Part shown: positions 35,693 to 46,129 of the stretch, in pieces
How positions within the stretch are numbered: the first letter of the stretch is position 1
How the letters are laid out: each line of letters opens with the position of its first letter
NCBI RefSeq assembly: GCF_014925385.1
Contig: NZ_JACSDK010000001.1
Span: 248,001-312,000 of the forward strand
DNA: 64,000 nt
Direction: 5' to 3'
From: Pelagibius marinus
GTDB taxonomy: Bacteria; Pseudomonadota; Alphaproteobacteria; Kiloniellales; Kiloniellaceae
Notes under the pieces: model-generated
The model's input: the letters and a program-made list of their open reading frames with translations, nothing else
Database searches by the model: none
What the model was told of the DNA's origin: nothing
Program-made: the position numbers and the translations under genes

Positions 35693-38401
35693 ATGGAACC
35701 GAACATTTTCAAGTACGTATGGCGCCACAGCCGGGCCGAGCAGTTGGTGATCCTGCTGCTGGTGGTGGTTTCGCTGCCCTTCTACTACTTCTCCCTCAAT
35801 CTGCCTAAGCAGATCGTCAATGAGGGCATCCAGGGCCAGGGCTTCGAATCCCCGGGGTCGACCCAACCGATCTTCCGCTTCGACCTGCCCTACGGCGAAG
35901 AACTCTTCGGCGCTCCGGTCACCCTCTTCGACGGCATCGACCTGGTGCAGCGGGACATGCTGCTGGCGCTCAGCTTCTCCTTCCTGGCGCTGGTCTGCGT
36001 CAACGGCATGTTCAAGCTGGTGATCAACACCCGCAAGGGGCGCATGGGCGAACGCCTGCTGCGCCGTCTGCGCTTCGAGCTTGCCGACCGCATCCTGCGC
36101 TTTCCGCTGCTGCACCTGAAGCGCGTGAAACCGTCTGAAATGGCCACCATGATCAAGGACGAGGTGGAGCCGCTGGGCGGCTTCATCGGCGACGCCTTCG
36201 CGACGCCCCTGTTCCTCGGCGGCCAGGCGGCCACGGCCATGCTGTTCATCATGGTGCAGTCGTTCTGGCTGGGTCTGGTGGCGGCGGGCGTGGTGATGTT
36301 CCAGTCTTTCCTCATCCCGCGGCTGCGCCGGCGCATCCTGGTGCTCGGCCGCGAGCGTCAGCTCACCGCGCGCCAGCTTGCCGGGCGCATCGGCGAGATC
36401 ATTGACGGCGGCGTCGAGGTCCAGGCCAACGACGCCAGCAACTTCGAGCGCGCCGACCTGGTCTCGCGCCTCGGGCACATCTACAAGATCCGCTACGAGA
36501 TCTATCAGAGGAAGTTCTTCGTCAAATTCCTCAACAACCTGCTGGCCCAGATGACGCCCTTTGTGTTCTACGCCGGCGGCGGCCTGCTCGCGATCTCCGG
36601 CCACCTGGACATCGGCGCCCTGGTGGCGGTGATCGCCGCCTACAAGGACCTGCCCTCGCCGATCAAGGAACTCATCGACTGGGACCAGCAGCGCCTCGAC
36701 GTACAGATCAAGTACGAGCAGGTGATCGGCCAGTTCCAGCCGCCGCAGCTCATTGACGCGGCCCTGCAGTCACCGGACAACGAGCCCGGCCCGCCGCTGG
36801 CGGGGGAAATCACCGCCTCCGCCCTGACGCTTCTCGACGAGACCGACCAGCCGCTGCTGCGCGCCGTCAACTTCACCGTCGGCGTCACCCAGCACGTAGC
36901 CGTCGTCGGCCCCAGCGGCAGCGGCACCGAGCAGCTCAGCTACATGCTCTCCGGCCTGGTCTGGCCCAGCTCCGGCAGCCTGCGCATCGACGGCCGTGAC
37001 ATCGAGCGGCTGCCCGCGGCGGTGACCGGCCGGCGCATGGCCTATGTGGGCCCCAGCGCCTATCACTTCCCGGGCTCGCTGCGCGACAATCTGCTCTACG
37101 GCCTGAAGCACCGGCCGGTGCGCCCGGCCGAGTCCGATCAGGCGGCCGGCCACGACTTCCTCGCCGAGGCCAAGCGCGCCGGCAATCCGGACCTCGACAT
37201 CAACGCCGACTGGATCGACTACGCCGCGGCGGGCGCCGAGGGTCCGCAGGACATCAACGCGCGCCTGCTGGACGTGCTCGACGTCGTCGACCTGAAAAGC
37301 GACGCCTACCGCTTCGGGCTGACCGGCACCATTGATCCCGAACGCAGCCCCGAAGTGGTCGAGGGCGTCCTCATGGCCCGCGCCGCGTTGATCGAACGCC
37401 TGACGTCCGGCGGCAACGACGACCTCGTCGTGCGCTTCGAGGCCGACAGCTACAACGGCAACGCCAGCGTCGCCGAGAACCTGCTGTTCGGCACGCCGCG
37501 GGTGCCGGAGTTCGCCTCCAAGGCGCTGGCCCAGAACGGCACCGTCGCCGCCGTGCTGCGCGAGGCCGAACTGACGGAGGCCTTCGTCGGCATGGGCGTC
37601 ACCATTGCCAAGACCATGGTCGAGATTTTCGCGGACCTGCCGCCGGGCCACCCCTTCTTCGAACAGTTCAGCTTCATCAGCGACGACGACCTGCCGGAGT
37701 TTCGCACCATCATCACGCGGGTCGAAAGCGCCGGTGTCGAGGCCCTCGACGAGGCAGCGCGCAAGCTGCTGCTCGGCTTGCCCTTCAACTACGTCGAGGC
37801 GCGCCACCGCCTGGGTCTGGTCGACGAGGCCATGGCCGAACGTCTGGTCGCCGCGCGCCACCGCCTGGCCGAGCGCCTGGAGCGGGACCTGCCCGATGCC
37901 GTTGAGTTTTACCGCGCCGACGCCTACAACGCGGCCGCCTCGCTGCAGGACAACATCCTCTTCGGGCGTCTCGCCTTCGGCCAGGCCGGCGCCGAGCAGA
38001 TCATCGGCGACACCCTGGCCGAGGTGCTGGACGACCTGGGCCTGCGCGAAACGGTGATCGAGGCCGGGCTGGACTACAACGTCGGCCTGGGCGGCGGCCG
38101 TCTCAGCGCCATCCAGCGCCAGAAGCTGGCCCTGGCCCGGGCGCTGCTGAAGCGCCCCGATCTGCTGATCATCAACGGGGCGACCGCGGCCATGGACGGC
38201 GCCGGACAGCAGCGCCTGGTCGAGCGCATTCTCGACCTGCGCGAGGGACAGGGCGTCATCTGGGTGCTGCAACGCCCTGAGCTGGCGTCGCTTTTTGACA
38301 CCATCCTCGTCATGCGCGACGGTCGCCTGGTCGAGCAGGGCAGCTACGGTGAGCTGACCAAGAGTGAATCGGCCTTCAAGGACCTGGTCGCAGCGGAATA
38401 G
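35693..38401 (+). CDS. ABC-exporter-like protein with degenerate ATPase and large insertion
   Basis: The 902-residue protein has the layout of an ABC half-exporter: hydrophobic segments from residue 17 to about 310, then a nucleotide-binding-domain fold. Every key ATPase position is altered. Walker A is GPSGSGTE (Lys to Thr412), the Q-loop Gln is Pro454, the signature is LSAIQ (804-808), and Walker B is LLIINGAT (Asp to Asn828, catalytic Glu to Gly829). The H-loop His is Gln860. About 280 extra residues separate the Q-loop region from the signature. In this stretch an xxNxLxxG element recurs: at about 464-470, 594-600 and 752-758. The frame is unbroken, so it is not a decayed gene. ATP hydrolysis is unlikely. 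GAGG precedes the ATG by six bases. A cNMP-binding gene and a methyltransferase follow. Confidence 0.85.
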   Translation: MEPNIFKYVWRHSRAEQLVILLLVVVSLPFYYFSLNLPKQIVNEGIQGQGFESPGSTQPIFRFDLPYGEELFGAPVTLFDGIDLVQRDMLLALSFSFLALVCVNGMFKLVINTRKGRMGERLLRRLRFELADRILRFPLLHLKRVKPSEMATMIKDEVEPLGGFIGDAFATPLFLGGQAATAMLFIMVQSFWLGLVAAGVVMFQSFLIPRLRRRILVLGRERQLTARQLAGRIGEIIDGGVEVQANDASNFERADLVSRLGHIYKIRYEIYQRKFFVKFLNNLLAQMTPFVFYAGGGLLAISGHLDIGALVAVIAAYKDLPSPIKELIDWDQQRLDVQIKYEQVIGQFQPPQLIDAALQSPDNEPGPPLAGEITASALTLLDETDQPLLRAVNFTVGVTQHVAVVGPSGSGTEQLSYMLSGLVWPSSGSLRIDGRDIERLPAAVTGRRMAYVGPSAYHFPGSLRDNLLYGLKHRPVRPAESDQAAGHDFLAEAKRAGNPDLDINADWIDYAAAGAEGPQDINARLLDVLDVVDLKSDAYRFGLTGTIDPERSPEVVEGVLMARAALIERLTSGGNDDLVVRFEADSYNGNASVAENLLFGTPRVPEFASKALAQNGTVAAVLREAELTEAFVGMGVTIAKTMVEIFADLPPGHPFFEQFSFISDDDLPEFRTIITRVESAGVEALDEAARKLLLGLPFNYVEARHRLGLVDEAMAERLVAARHRLAERLERDLPDAVEFYRADAYNAAASLQDNILFGRLAFGQAGAEQIIGDTLAEVLDDLGLRETVIEAGLDYNVGLGGGRLSAIQRQKLALARALLKRPDLLIINGATAAMDGAGQQRLVERILDLREGQGVIWVLQRPELASLFDTILVMRDGRLVEQGSYGELTKSESAFKDLVAAE

Positions 38402-38510
38402 GCGAGGACACAGCAACAAGGCCGCCTCTTGCCTGCGGTGGCCGCAATAGCAGGGCCCCAGGGTTCGAACAAAAGGGTCCGCAAACAGGGAAGGCACGAG
38501 GGAGCAGGAA

Positions 38511-38960
38511 ATGAGCATCGACCAAGAAGTGGAGATCCTGCGGCGCATACCGATTTTCGCGAAGATCGACCCGCCGAAGCTGAAGCTGATGGCCTTCGCC
38601 AGTGAGCGGGTGACCTACAAGCCGGGGCAGACGCTGTTCAAGCAGGGCGAAAGGGGGGACGCGGCCTTCATTGTCCTGCACGGCACGGCCGATGTACTGA
38701 TCAACGCGGCCAACGGCCCGCTGCGCGTCGCCTCCCTCTCGGAAAACGAGATCATCGGCGAGATCGCCATTCTCTGCGATATCCCGCGCACTGCCACGGT
38801 TCAGGCGGCGACCGAGCTGACGACCTTGAGGATCACGGCCGAGCTTTTCTTCCGCATGATCATGGATTTCCCCGAAATGGGGGTCGAGGTGATGCGCGTG
38901 CTGGCGCACCGCCTGGAGCAGACCACCGCCCAACTGCGCGAAGTGCAGGCGGCGCGGTGA
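38511..38960 (+). CDS. Single-domain cyclic-nucleotide-binding protein
   Basis: A 149-residue protein consisting of one CAP_ED domain with no DNA-binding or enzymatic partner domain. The phosphate-binding cassette is intact: GEIAILCDIPRTATV (residues 83-97), including Glu84 and Arg93 that contact cyclic phosphate and ribose in known members. It is therefore likely to bind cAMP or cGMP. GGAG lies upstream of ATG 38511. Its stop overlaps the methyltransferase start by four bases. Its place directly after the pseudo-ABC gene suggests it controls that protein in trans. Confidence 0.88.
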   Translation: MSIDQEVEILRRIPIFAKIDPPKLKLMAFASERVTYKPGQTLFKQGERGDAAFIVLHGTADVLINAANGPLRVASLSENEIIGEIAILCDIPRTATVQAATELTTLRITAELFFRMIMDFPEMGVEVMRVLAHRLEQTTAQLREVQAAR

Positions 38961-39457
38961 GCCGCCTGGACAGTTTTCTGCGCCGTCTCCAGGCGCAGCG
39001 GGACTGCCTCAACGTCGCCGTCGCCATGATCGCCAAGGTGCCGGGCCCGATCTTCGAGCTCGGCCTGGGCAACGGGCGGACCTACGATCACCTGCGCGAG
39101 GCCTGCCCGCGGCGGGAAATCTTCGTCTTCGAGCGCCAGGTCTCCGCTCACCCGGACTGCATTCCCGATGCGGCGCACTTGCTGAAGGGCGATGTCGGCA
39201 AGAGCCTGGCGGCGGCGCAGCAGCGCTTTGCCGGAACAGTGGCCCTGGCGCATGCCGATCTGGGCAGCGGCAATCCGCCGCGCGATGCCGAGACCGCGGC
39301 GATGATCTCCGCCCGCCTGCCGGCCGTGATGGCGCCCGGGGGCGTGATCATTTCGGATCAGGAACTAACTTTGCCCCAGGCCGAGATCCTGCCGCTGCCG
39401 CCGGGCGTACAGGCAGGGCGCTACTTCATGTACCTCTGGCCGAAAACGGCGGATTAG
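38957..39457 (+). CDS. Small class I SAM-dependent methyltransferase
   Basis: A 166-residue protein starting with GTG at 38957 inside the previous stop. The SAM-binding loop is FELGLGNGRTYDHLRE, followed by the acidic strand-2 end FVFERQVSAHP. VALAHADLGSGNP and LPAVMAPGGVIISDQEL complete a Rossmann-like methyltransferase outline. It is short for the superfamily and the substrate is unknown. It is the third gene of the pseudo-ABC operon. A 12-bp palindrome CCGTACGTACGG follows the stop at 39458-39469. Confidence 0.8.
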   Translation: MSRLDSFLRRLQAQRDCLNVAVAMIAKVPGPIFELGLGNGRTYDHLREACPRREIFVFERQVSAHPDCIPDAAHLLKGDVGKSLAAAQQRFAGTVALAHADLGSGNPPRDAETAAMISARLPAVMAPGGVIISDQELTLPQAEILPLPPGVQAGRYFMYLWPKTAD

Positions 39458-39484
39458 CCGTACGTACGGTCCCCGGTCGCGAGA

Positions 39485-40276
39485 TCATTTCAGGTCCAAA
39501 ACGACCGGGACATGGTCGGAGGGCTTCTCCCAGCTCCGCGTTTCCCGCACGATCTCCAGCGATTTCAAGCGCTTCTTCAGGGGCGGCGTCACCAGGACGT
39601 GGTCCAGCCGCCAGCCGTAGTTCTTGGCGACCGACTGGGCGAAGCGGTAGCCCCACCAGGTGTAGAGCGGTTCCGGTTCCGGAACGAAATACCGGGCGAC
39701 GTCGATCAGCTCCCCGGAGGCCCACAGCCGGGCCATGTGCTCTACCTCGACCGGCGTATGCCCGACGTTCCGGCGCAGACGCTTGTGGTTCCAGACGTCA
39801 TGCTCCAGGGGCGCGACGTTCAGGTCGCCGACGATGACCGCCTTGCGCTCGGCCAGCTTGTCCTTCTTGGCCCAGGCCGCCATCTCGCTGAGGAACTGGA
39901 GCTTGTGGGCGAACTTGTCATTCTGATCCGGGTCCGGAACGTCCCCGCCGGCGGGGACATAGAAATTGTGCAGCTCGATGCCGCCGACGGAGACGGCGGC
40001 GTGGCGGCAGTCGTCGCGGTCGCACCAGACCTCCTTGCGCGGCGTGGTAATGCGCCGGCGCGACAGGATCGCCACCCCGTTGTAGCCCTTCTGGCCGTGG
40101 ATCACGGCGTGGGGAAAGCCGATGTCCTGCACCTTTTCCAGCGGGAAATCCTCGGTCTGCACCTTGATCTCCTGCAGGCAGAGCACATCGGGCTCGTGGC
40201 GCTCGCAGAAGCGCGCCAGGTGGTCCAGGCGCTGGCGGACCGAGTTGACATTCCAGGTGGCGATGCGAAGGGGCAT
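39485..40276 (-). CDS. xthA: Exodeoxyribonuclease III
   Basis: This is an AP endonuclease/3'-5' exonuclease of base-excision repair. The 263-residue length fits. Catalytic blocks are MPLRIATWNVNSVRQR (Asn7-type metal region), DVLCLQEIKVQ (metal Glu), YNGVAILSRR, VGDLNVAP (Asp-Asn), WRLDHVLV and the final SDHVPVVLDL (catalytic His). The frame is open to 40543, but ATG at 40276 gives the standard N-terminus. A palindrome TTCCG-TATA-CGGAA lies 30 bp upstream of the start. Confidence 0.95.
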   Translation of the reverse strand: MPLRIATWNVNSVRQRLDHLARFCERHEPDVLCLQEIKVQTEDFPLEKVQDIGFPHAVIHGQKGYNGVAILSRRRITTPRKEVWCDRDDCRHAAVSVGGIELHNFYVPAGGDVPDPDQNDKFAHKLQFLSEMAAWAKKDKLAERKAVIVGDLNVAPLEHDVWNHKRLRRNVGHTPVEVEHMARLWASGELIDVARYFVPEPEPLYTWWGYRFAQSVAKNYGWRLDHVLVTPPLKKRLKSLEIVRETRSWEKPSDHVPVVLDLK

Positions 40277-40758
40277 GAGGGACTCCAAGGCGGGCAGGCG
40301 ATAACGTTCCGTATACGGAATAAGTGAGGCAATTCGTTCCGCAACAGGAATGACGGCGCTTTTCCGGGCGCCAGGGCGGCCGGCCAAGGTAGTGCTTTTG
40401 CGCCGGGGTTTGAAGTCGGCGGCGGCTGCTTGGGCGGGGAAAACGGGGAAAAAGGGGCCCGGAGACGGTGGAACGCCCGGTCGGGGGGGATCCGGGCGCT
40501 CCATTTCTCCGCGGAGAAGCGAAAGGAAGGCAGGGGAATGCATCCTTCCGCAGTGGCCGGCGCCTTTGCGGCGCCAGCTGTTAGCTCTAATTTAGGTGTG
40601 TTTGCCGGCTTTACAATCTTACTTCTGCATGGCGGCGGCCGAATTTCTGCATGGCAGCCGGGAAAACCGCAAAACCCGCAAATCCCCATGAAACTTGCGG
40701 CTCCGGCCGGGCAAACGGGCGGCCGGGCATGGGTTTTCGCGGCTTTTGCCGCAAGCGA
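40277..40758. other. 482-bp non-coding region between xthA and the C26 hydrolase
   Basis: No credible gene on either strand. It contains the operator-like pair near xthA, then a purine-rich stretch (40430-40540). CTGCATGGC occurs twice (about 40626 and 40648). It is unusually long for this otherwise compact region, so an unrecognised small RNA or regulatory element is possible. Confidence 0.4.
40307..40350. promoter_or_regulatory. Palindromic operator pair upstream of xthA
   Basis: TTCCGTATACGGAA (40307-40320) is a perfect 14-bp palindrome. Thirty bp further, GTTCCGCAACAGGAA (40336-40350) is an imperfect copy of the same layout. The spacing equals about three helical turns. The core matches the palindrome between parA and parB. 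The regulator is unknown. Confidence 0.5.
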
Positions 40759-41577
40759 TCAGGCCTGCCCCAGGGCCGCCAGCGGAAAAACGTCGTCGGA
40801 AGGCCGGCCCGCGGCCCGGGCCCGCGCCGCGGCGCCGAAGGCCTCGAAAAGCTGGCGCGAGAAGGGGTTCTCCCAGGCCTTGTATTCAGGATGCCACTGC
40901 ACGCCCAGCGCAAAGGCCTTGGCGTCCTTCACGCTGACCGCCTCGGGCGTGCCGTCCTCGGCCTCGGCCTCGATGACCAGCCGCTCGGCGATGCGGTCCA
41001 GCGCCTGCCAGTGCAGGGAGTTGACCATCAGCTCGCCCTCGACGCCGGCCGCCTTGGCCAGGGCCGCGAAGGGGCCGCCTTCGCGCAGCTTCACCGGATG
41101 GCGCGGCCCGTACTGCACGTCCAGCTCGGGGTGCTGCGGGCGGCGGTGATCCATGCGCCCCTCCAACTCGTGGACCCGCGCGTGCAGGGTGCCGCCCAGG
41201 GCCACGTTCAGTTCCTGAAAGCCGCGGCAGATCACCAGCAGGGGCACGCCTTCCTCGATGGCCAGACGGATCAACGCCAGGCTGGTGGAGTCGCGCGCCG
41301 GATCGAAGGGCTCGGCCTCCGGGGTCTCCACCTTGCCGTAGTGGCTGGGGTGCACGTTCGAGGGGCTGCCGGTCATCATCACGCCGTCCAGGCTCTGCAC
41401 CAGGCGGCGCAGCTCCAGCAGCTCTCCACCCAGCGAGGGGATCATCAGCGGGGCGACGCCGGCGGAGATGGCCAGGGCGCGGACGTATTTGTCACCGACG
41501 GTGTGGAACGGCTGGCCGTCGACGTCGCGCACGCAGGCCGGAACGCCGACCAGCGGCAGGGGAGAGGCTTTTGTCAT
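40759..41577 (-). CDS. Gamma-glutamyl-gamma-aminobutyrate hydrolase-like protein (peptidase C26)
   Basis: A class I glutamine-amidotransferase-fold hydrolase of 272 residues, as in PuuD, which releases GABA from gamma-glutamyl-GABA in putrescine breakdown. The nucleophile elbow is PLLVICRGFQELNVALGGTL, with the active Cys. The His-Glu pair is in ALGVQWHPEYK. MMTGSPSNVHPSHYG is the oxyanion-side block seen in the family. No other putrescine genes are adjacent, so the exact substrate is uncertain. Confidence 0.88.
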   Translation of the reverse strand: MTKASPLPLVGVPACVRDVDGQPFHTVGDKYVRALAISAGVAPLMIPSLGGELLELRRLVQSLDGVMMTGSPSNVHPSHYGKVETPEAEPFDPARDSTSLALIRLAIEEGVPLLVICRGFQELNVALGGTLHARVHELEGRMDHRRPQHPELDVQYGPRHPVKLREGGPFAALAKAAGVEGELMVNSLHWQALDRIAERLVIEAEAEDGTPEAVSVKDAKAFALGVQWHPEYKAWENPFSRQLFEAFGAAARARAAGRPSDDVFPLAALGQA

Positions 41578-41797
41578 GCCGGTCTAGGTAGCGCCGCGCG
41601 CGGGACCTGACAAGCGTGGAGGCCGGGGGGCAGGGTTGCGTCCCGGCCGCCAAGCCGCCCGCGCGGGCCCGGAAGGCCGGTGCGGCGCCCGGGCGTTTCC
41701 GCCTCCTCCAAACATTTTTGAACCTTCGGCCCCGGGGCGGCGACAACCTTCCATAACAGGCAATTTCGCCGCGCAAAATCAACCAGAGGAAAATTCA

Positions 41798-42259
41798 ATG
41801 CGTATCGTGACCCTGCTGATGATGGGGGCCATCGCCCTGTCTTCCGCCGTCGACGCTTCGGCCCAGACCCGCATGAAACCCAGCCAGCCGACCCCGCCGG
41901 CGCGCGCCCTGCCGAAACAGGCTCCGGCCCCAACCCCTCTGCCGCAGGACGTGGCGCCGCTCAAGTCGGACCTGGTGGTTGTCGACCACATGAAGTCCGG
42001 ACCCACCAAGGTTCTGCTCCGCATCGAGAATCACGGCGCGGGACCGGCTCCGGCGAGCACCCTGTGGATCCGCAACGAGCAGAACCTCGGCGCTCACTCC
42101 TACCAGGTCGGCATGATTCCGGCGGGCCACGGCAAGTGGGTCGAGGCGGAAGTCTGGCCCCAGGTGAAGGCGGGCGACCTGTTCTTGGTCGTCGCCGACT
42201 TCACCAAGAAGGTCGTTGAGACCAACGAAAACAACAACAGGTACCGTTTCACCTGGTAG
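41798..42259 (+). CDS. Secreted CARDB-like protein, copy 1
   Basis: A 153-residue exported protein. It has a signal peptide (MRIVTLLMMGAIALSSAVDASAQ), a Pro-rich linker (about 28-50) and one beta-rich domain. That domain reads DLVVVDHMKSGPTKVLLRIENHGAGPA...VETNENNNRYRFTW, with the NxG and E-x-NExNN features of CARDB cell-adhesion-type domains. AGAGGA lies 7 bases before ATG 41798; the frame open upstream is excluded for lack of a signal. A terminator and then a close paralogue follow. Confidence 0.82.
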   Translation: MRIVTLLMMGAIALSSAVDASAQTRMKPSQPTPPARALPKQAPAPTPLPQDVAPLKSDLVVVDHMKSGPTKVLLRIENHGAGPAPASTLWIRNEQNLGAHSYQVGMIPAGHGKWVEAEVWPQVKAGDLFLVVADFTKKVVETNENNNRYRFTW

Positions 42260-42294
42260 GCCGCTTCCTCAAGCCATCCATGCCGAAAAGCAGC

Positions 42295-42323
42295 GCGGCA
42301 CCCCGTCCCCGGGGTGCCGCTTT
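42295..42323 (+). terminator. Terminator after the first CARDB-like gene
   Basis: GCGGCACCCC (42295-42304) pairs with GGGGTGCCGC (42311-42320) over a 6-nt loop and is followed by TTT. Confidence 0.75.
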
Positions 42324-42481
42324 CCGGCCGGCGGCCTGGGCCATTCCCCGCCGCTCCAAACCCGCAGAAAACTGCGATTTCCACAGTTGAAAAGGATTTT
42401 GAACCCCTTACCGGCTTCCTGCGACTAACCTCCTGAAACCCGCAATTCTCGCCGCTTCACGCCAATCCGGAGGAAAACCCC

Positions 42482-42937
42482 ATGCGATCCGCGACCCTGG
42501 CCCTGATGGCCGCCCTTGCCGTGAGTTCCGCCGCCCTGGCGACCGCTGAGGATGCTTCGGCCCAGACCCGACTCAAGCCCGGCCAGCAGGTGCAGCCGAT
42601 CCCGACGCCGACCCTGAAGAAAAAAGCGCCGCCGGAGGCCAAGCCGGACATCGTCATCACCCAGGCCGAGAAGACCGGGCCGGACAGCTTCCGCTTCTTC
42701 ATCGAGAACCACGGCACCAAGGACTTCATGACCTGCGGCGTGCAGATCGAGAACAAGACCAGCGGCGGCGCCGGCATCATGACGGTGCGCGGCCTGCAGG
42801 CGGGCGGCAGCGGCTGGCGCGAGGCGAAGATCTGGCCCAACGTGAAGGCTGGCGACAAGTTCGATCTCTACGCCGACTACGGCAACAAGATCGCCGAGAC
42901 CAACGAGACCAATAACGCCTTCAGCTTCAACTGGTAG
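42482..42937 (+). CDS. Secreted CARDB-like protein, copy 2
   Basis: A 151-residue paralogue of the preceding gene: signal peptide (MRSATLALMAALAVSS...ASAQ), a shorter linker with KKKAPP, then DIVITQAEKTGPDSFRFFIENHGTKDF...AETNETNNAFSFNW. Both copies end in aromatic Trp after an NN motif. GGAGGAAAA precedes the ATG. One unpaired Cys (MTCGV) is unlike copy 1. Function is unknown; a periplasmic or surface binding role is an inference from the fold. Confidence 0.82.
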   Translation: MRSATLALMAALAVSSAALATAEDASAQTRLKPGQQVQPIPTPTLKKKAPPEAKPDIVITQAEKTGPDSFRFFIENHGTKDFMTCGVQIENKTSGGAGIMTVRGLQAGGSGWREAKIWPNVKAGDKFDLYADYGNKIAETNETNNAFSFNW

Positions 42938-42983
42938 CCTCGCCGGAGGTTCCTTCCCAAGCCACTTTGATCCGAAAAGCAAA

Positions 42984-43015
42984 AAACGGCCCCTCCGCAA
43001 AAGGAGGGGCCGTTT
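42984..43015. terminator. Bidirectional terminator between CARDB copy 2 and lolA
   Basis: A perfect 13-bp stem, AAACGGCCCCTCC (42984-42996) with GGAGGGGCCGTTT (43003-43015), and a 6-nt loop. A/T tracts on both sides let it serve both convergent genes. Confidence 0.88.
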
Positions 43016-43043
43016 CGCTGTCCTTGGCGCGCCGGAAGGCGGC

Positions 43044-43717
43044 CTACTGGTCCTGGTTCCTACCGCCCTGCCAGACCTCCAGGTCGCCGGTCTTGAACAG
43101 GTCGGGATCGACTTCCACGCCGAAGACGGGGTTGACCAGCGACACCTGGGTCTCGATGCCCTGGGGGTCGGTGATCTCCCACTTCCTGAGGCTCAAGGGG
43201 TCGTCACTGAAGATCAGCGTCACCGCGCCGCTGTCGGGCGTCTCGGCGTCGCGCAGCGTGAGGCGCAGGGTGCCGAGCGCTTCCTCGATGGCGACGACCT
43301 CGACGTTTTCGTCGAGGCGAACCTTTTCGCGGATCAGGAACCACAGCGGCGTTTCCCACAGCGGCAGGAAGGTCGCCTCCTTCAGCTCCTTATCGTAATA
43401 GAGCAGCGACAGGCCGTTGGCGATCATCAGCACCGGCGTGGGCGGGTCGTAATCGAAGCGCAGGTGTCCGGGCCGGTCCAGGTAGACCTCCCCTTCGGCG
43501 TAGGCGCCGTTGGAGGAGACCTGCACGAAGCGCGCCTGCATGGTCTGGATCTCGTTGAGGTAGCGCTCGACCCGGGTCACCGCGGCGACATCGTCGGGCG
43601 ACAGCGAGGCGGTCTGCGCGCGACTGTCGGCAAGACCGGCCGGGGCGGCGCCCAGCAGCAGGACCGTGGCGCCCAGCGCGCCCAGCAGGCGCCGGCGCAG
43701 GCTCGTCCGGGTTCGGG

Positions 43718-43721
<4 letters not shown>
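43044..43721 (-). CDS. lolA: Outer-membrane lipoprotein carrier LolA
   Basis: LolA ferries lipoproteins across the periplasm. The 225-residue protein has a basic start (MTRTRTSLRRRLLGALGATVLLL) and a signal ending near LADSRA. VERYLNEIQTMQARFVQVSSNGAYAEGEVYLDRPGHLRFDYDPP is the characteristic LolA N-terminal sheet, and LFKTGDLEVW is in the C-terminus. It overlaps the ftsK stop by four bases (ATGA), the usual ftsK-lolA pairing. Confidence 0.93.
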
Positions 43722-46126
<2,405 letters not shown>

Positions 46127-46129
46127 GAC

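Noticed and set aside
35693-38401. Pseudogene call for the degenerate ABC gene
   Set aside because: The frame is unbroken over 902 codons, has a good ribosome site and is coupled to conserved-looking genes; the substitutions look selected.
40307-40350. LexA box before xthA
   Set aside because: Alphaproteobacterial LexA sites are direct repeats GTTC-N7-GTTC; these are inverted repeats and do not fit.
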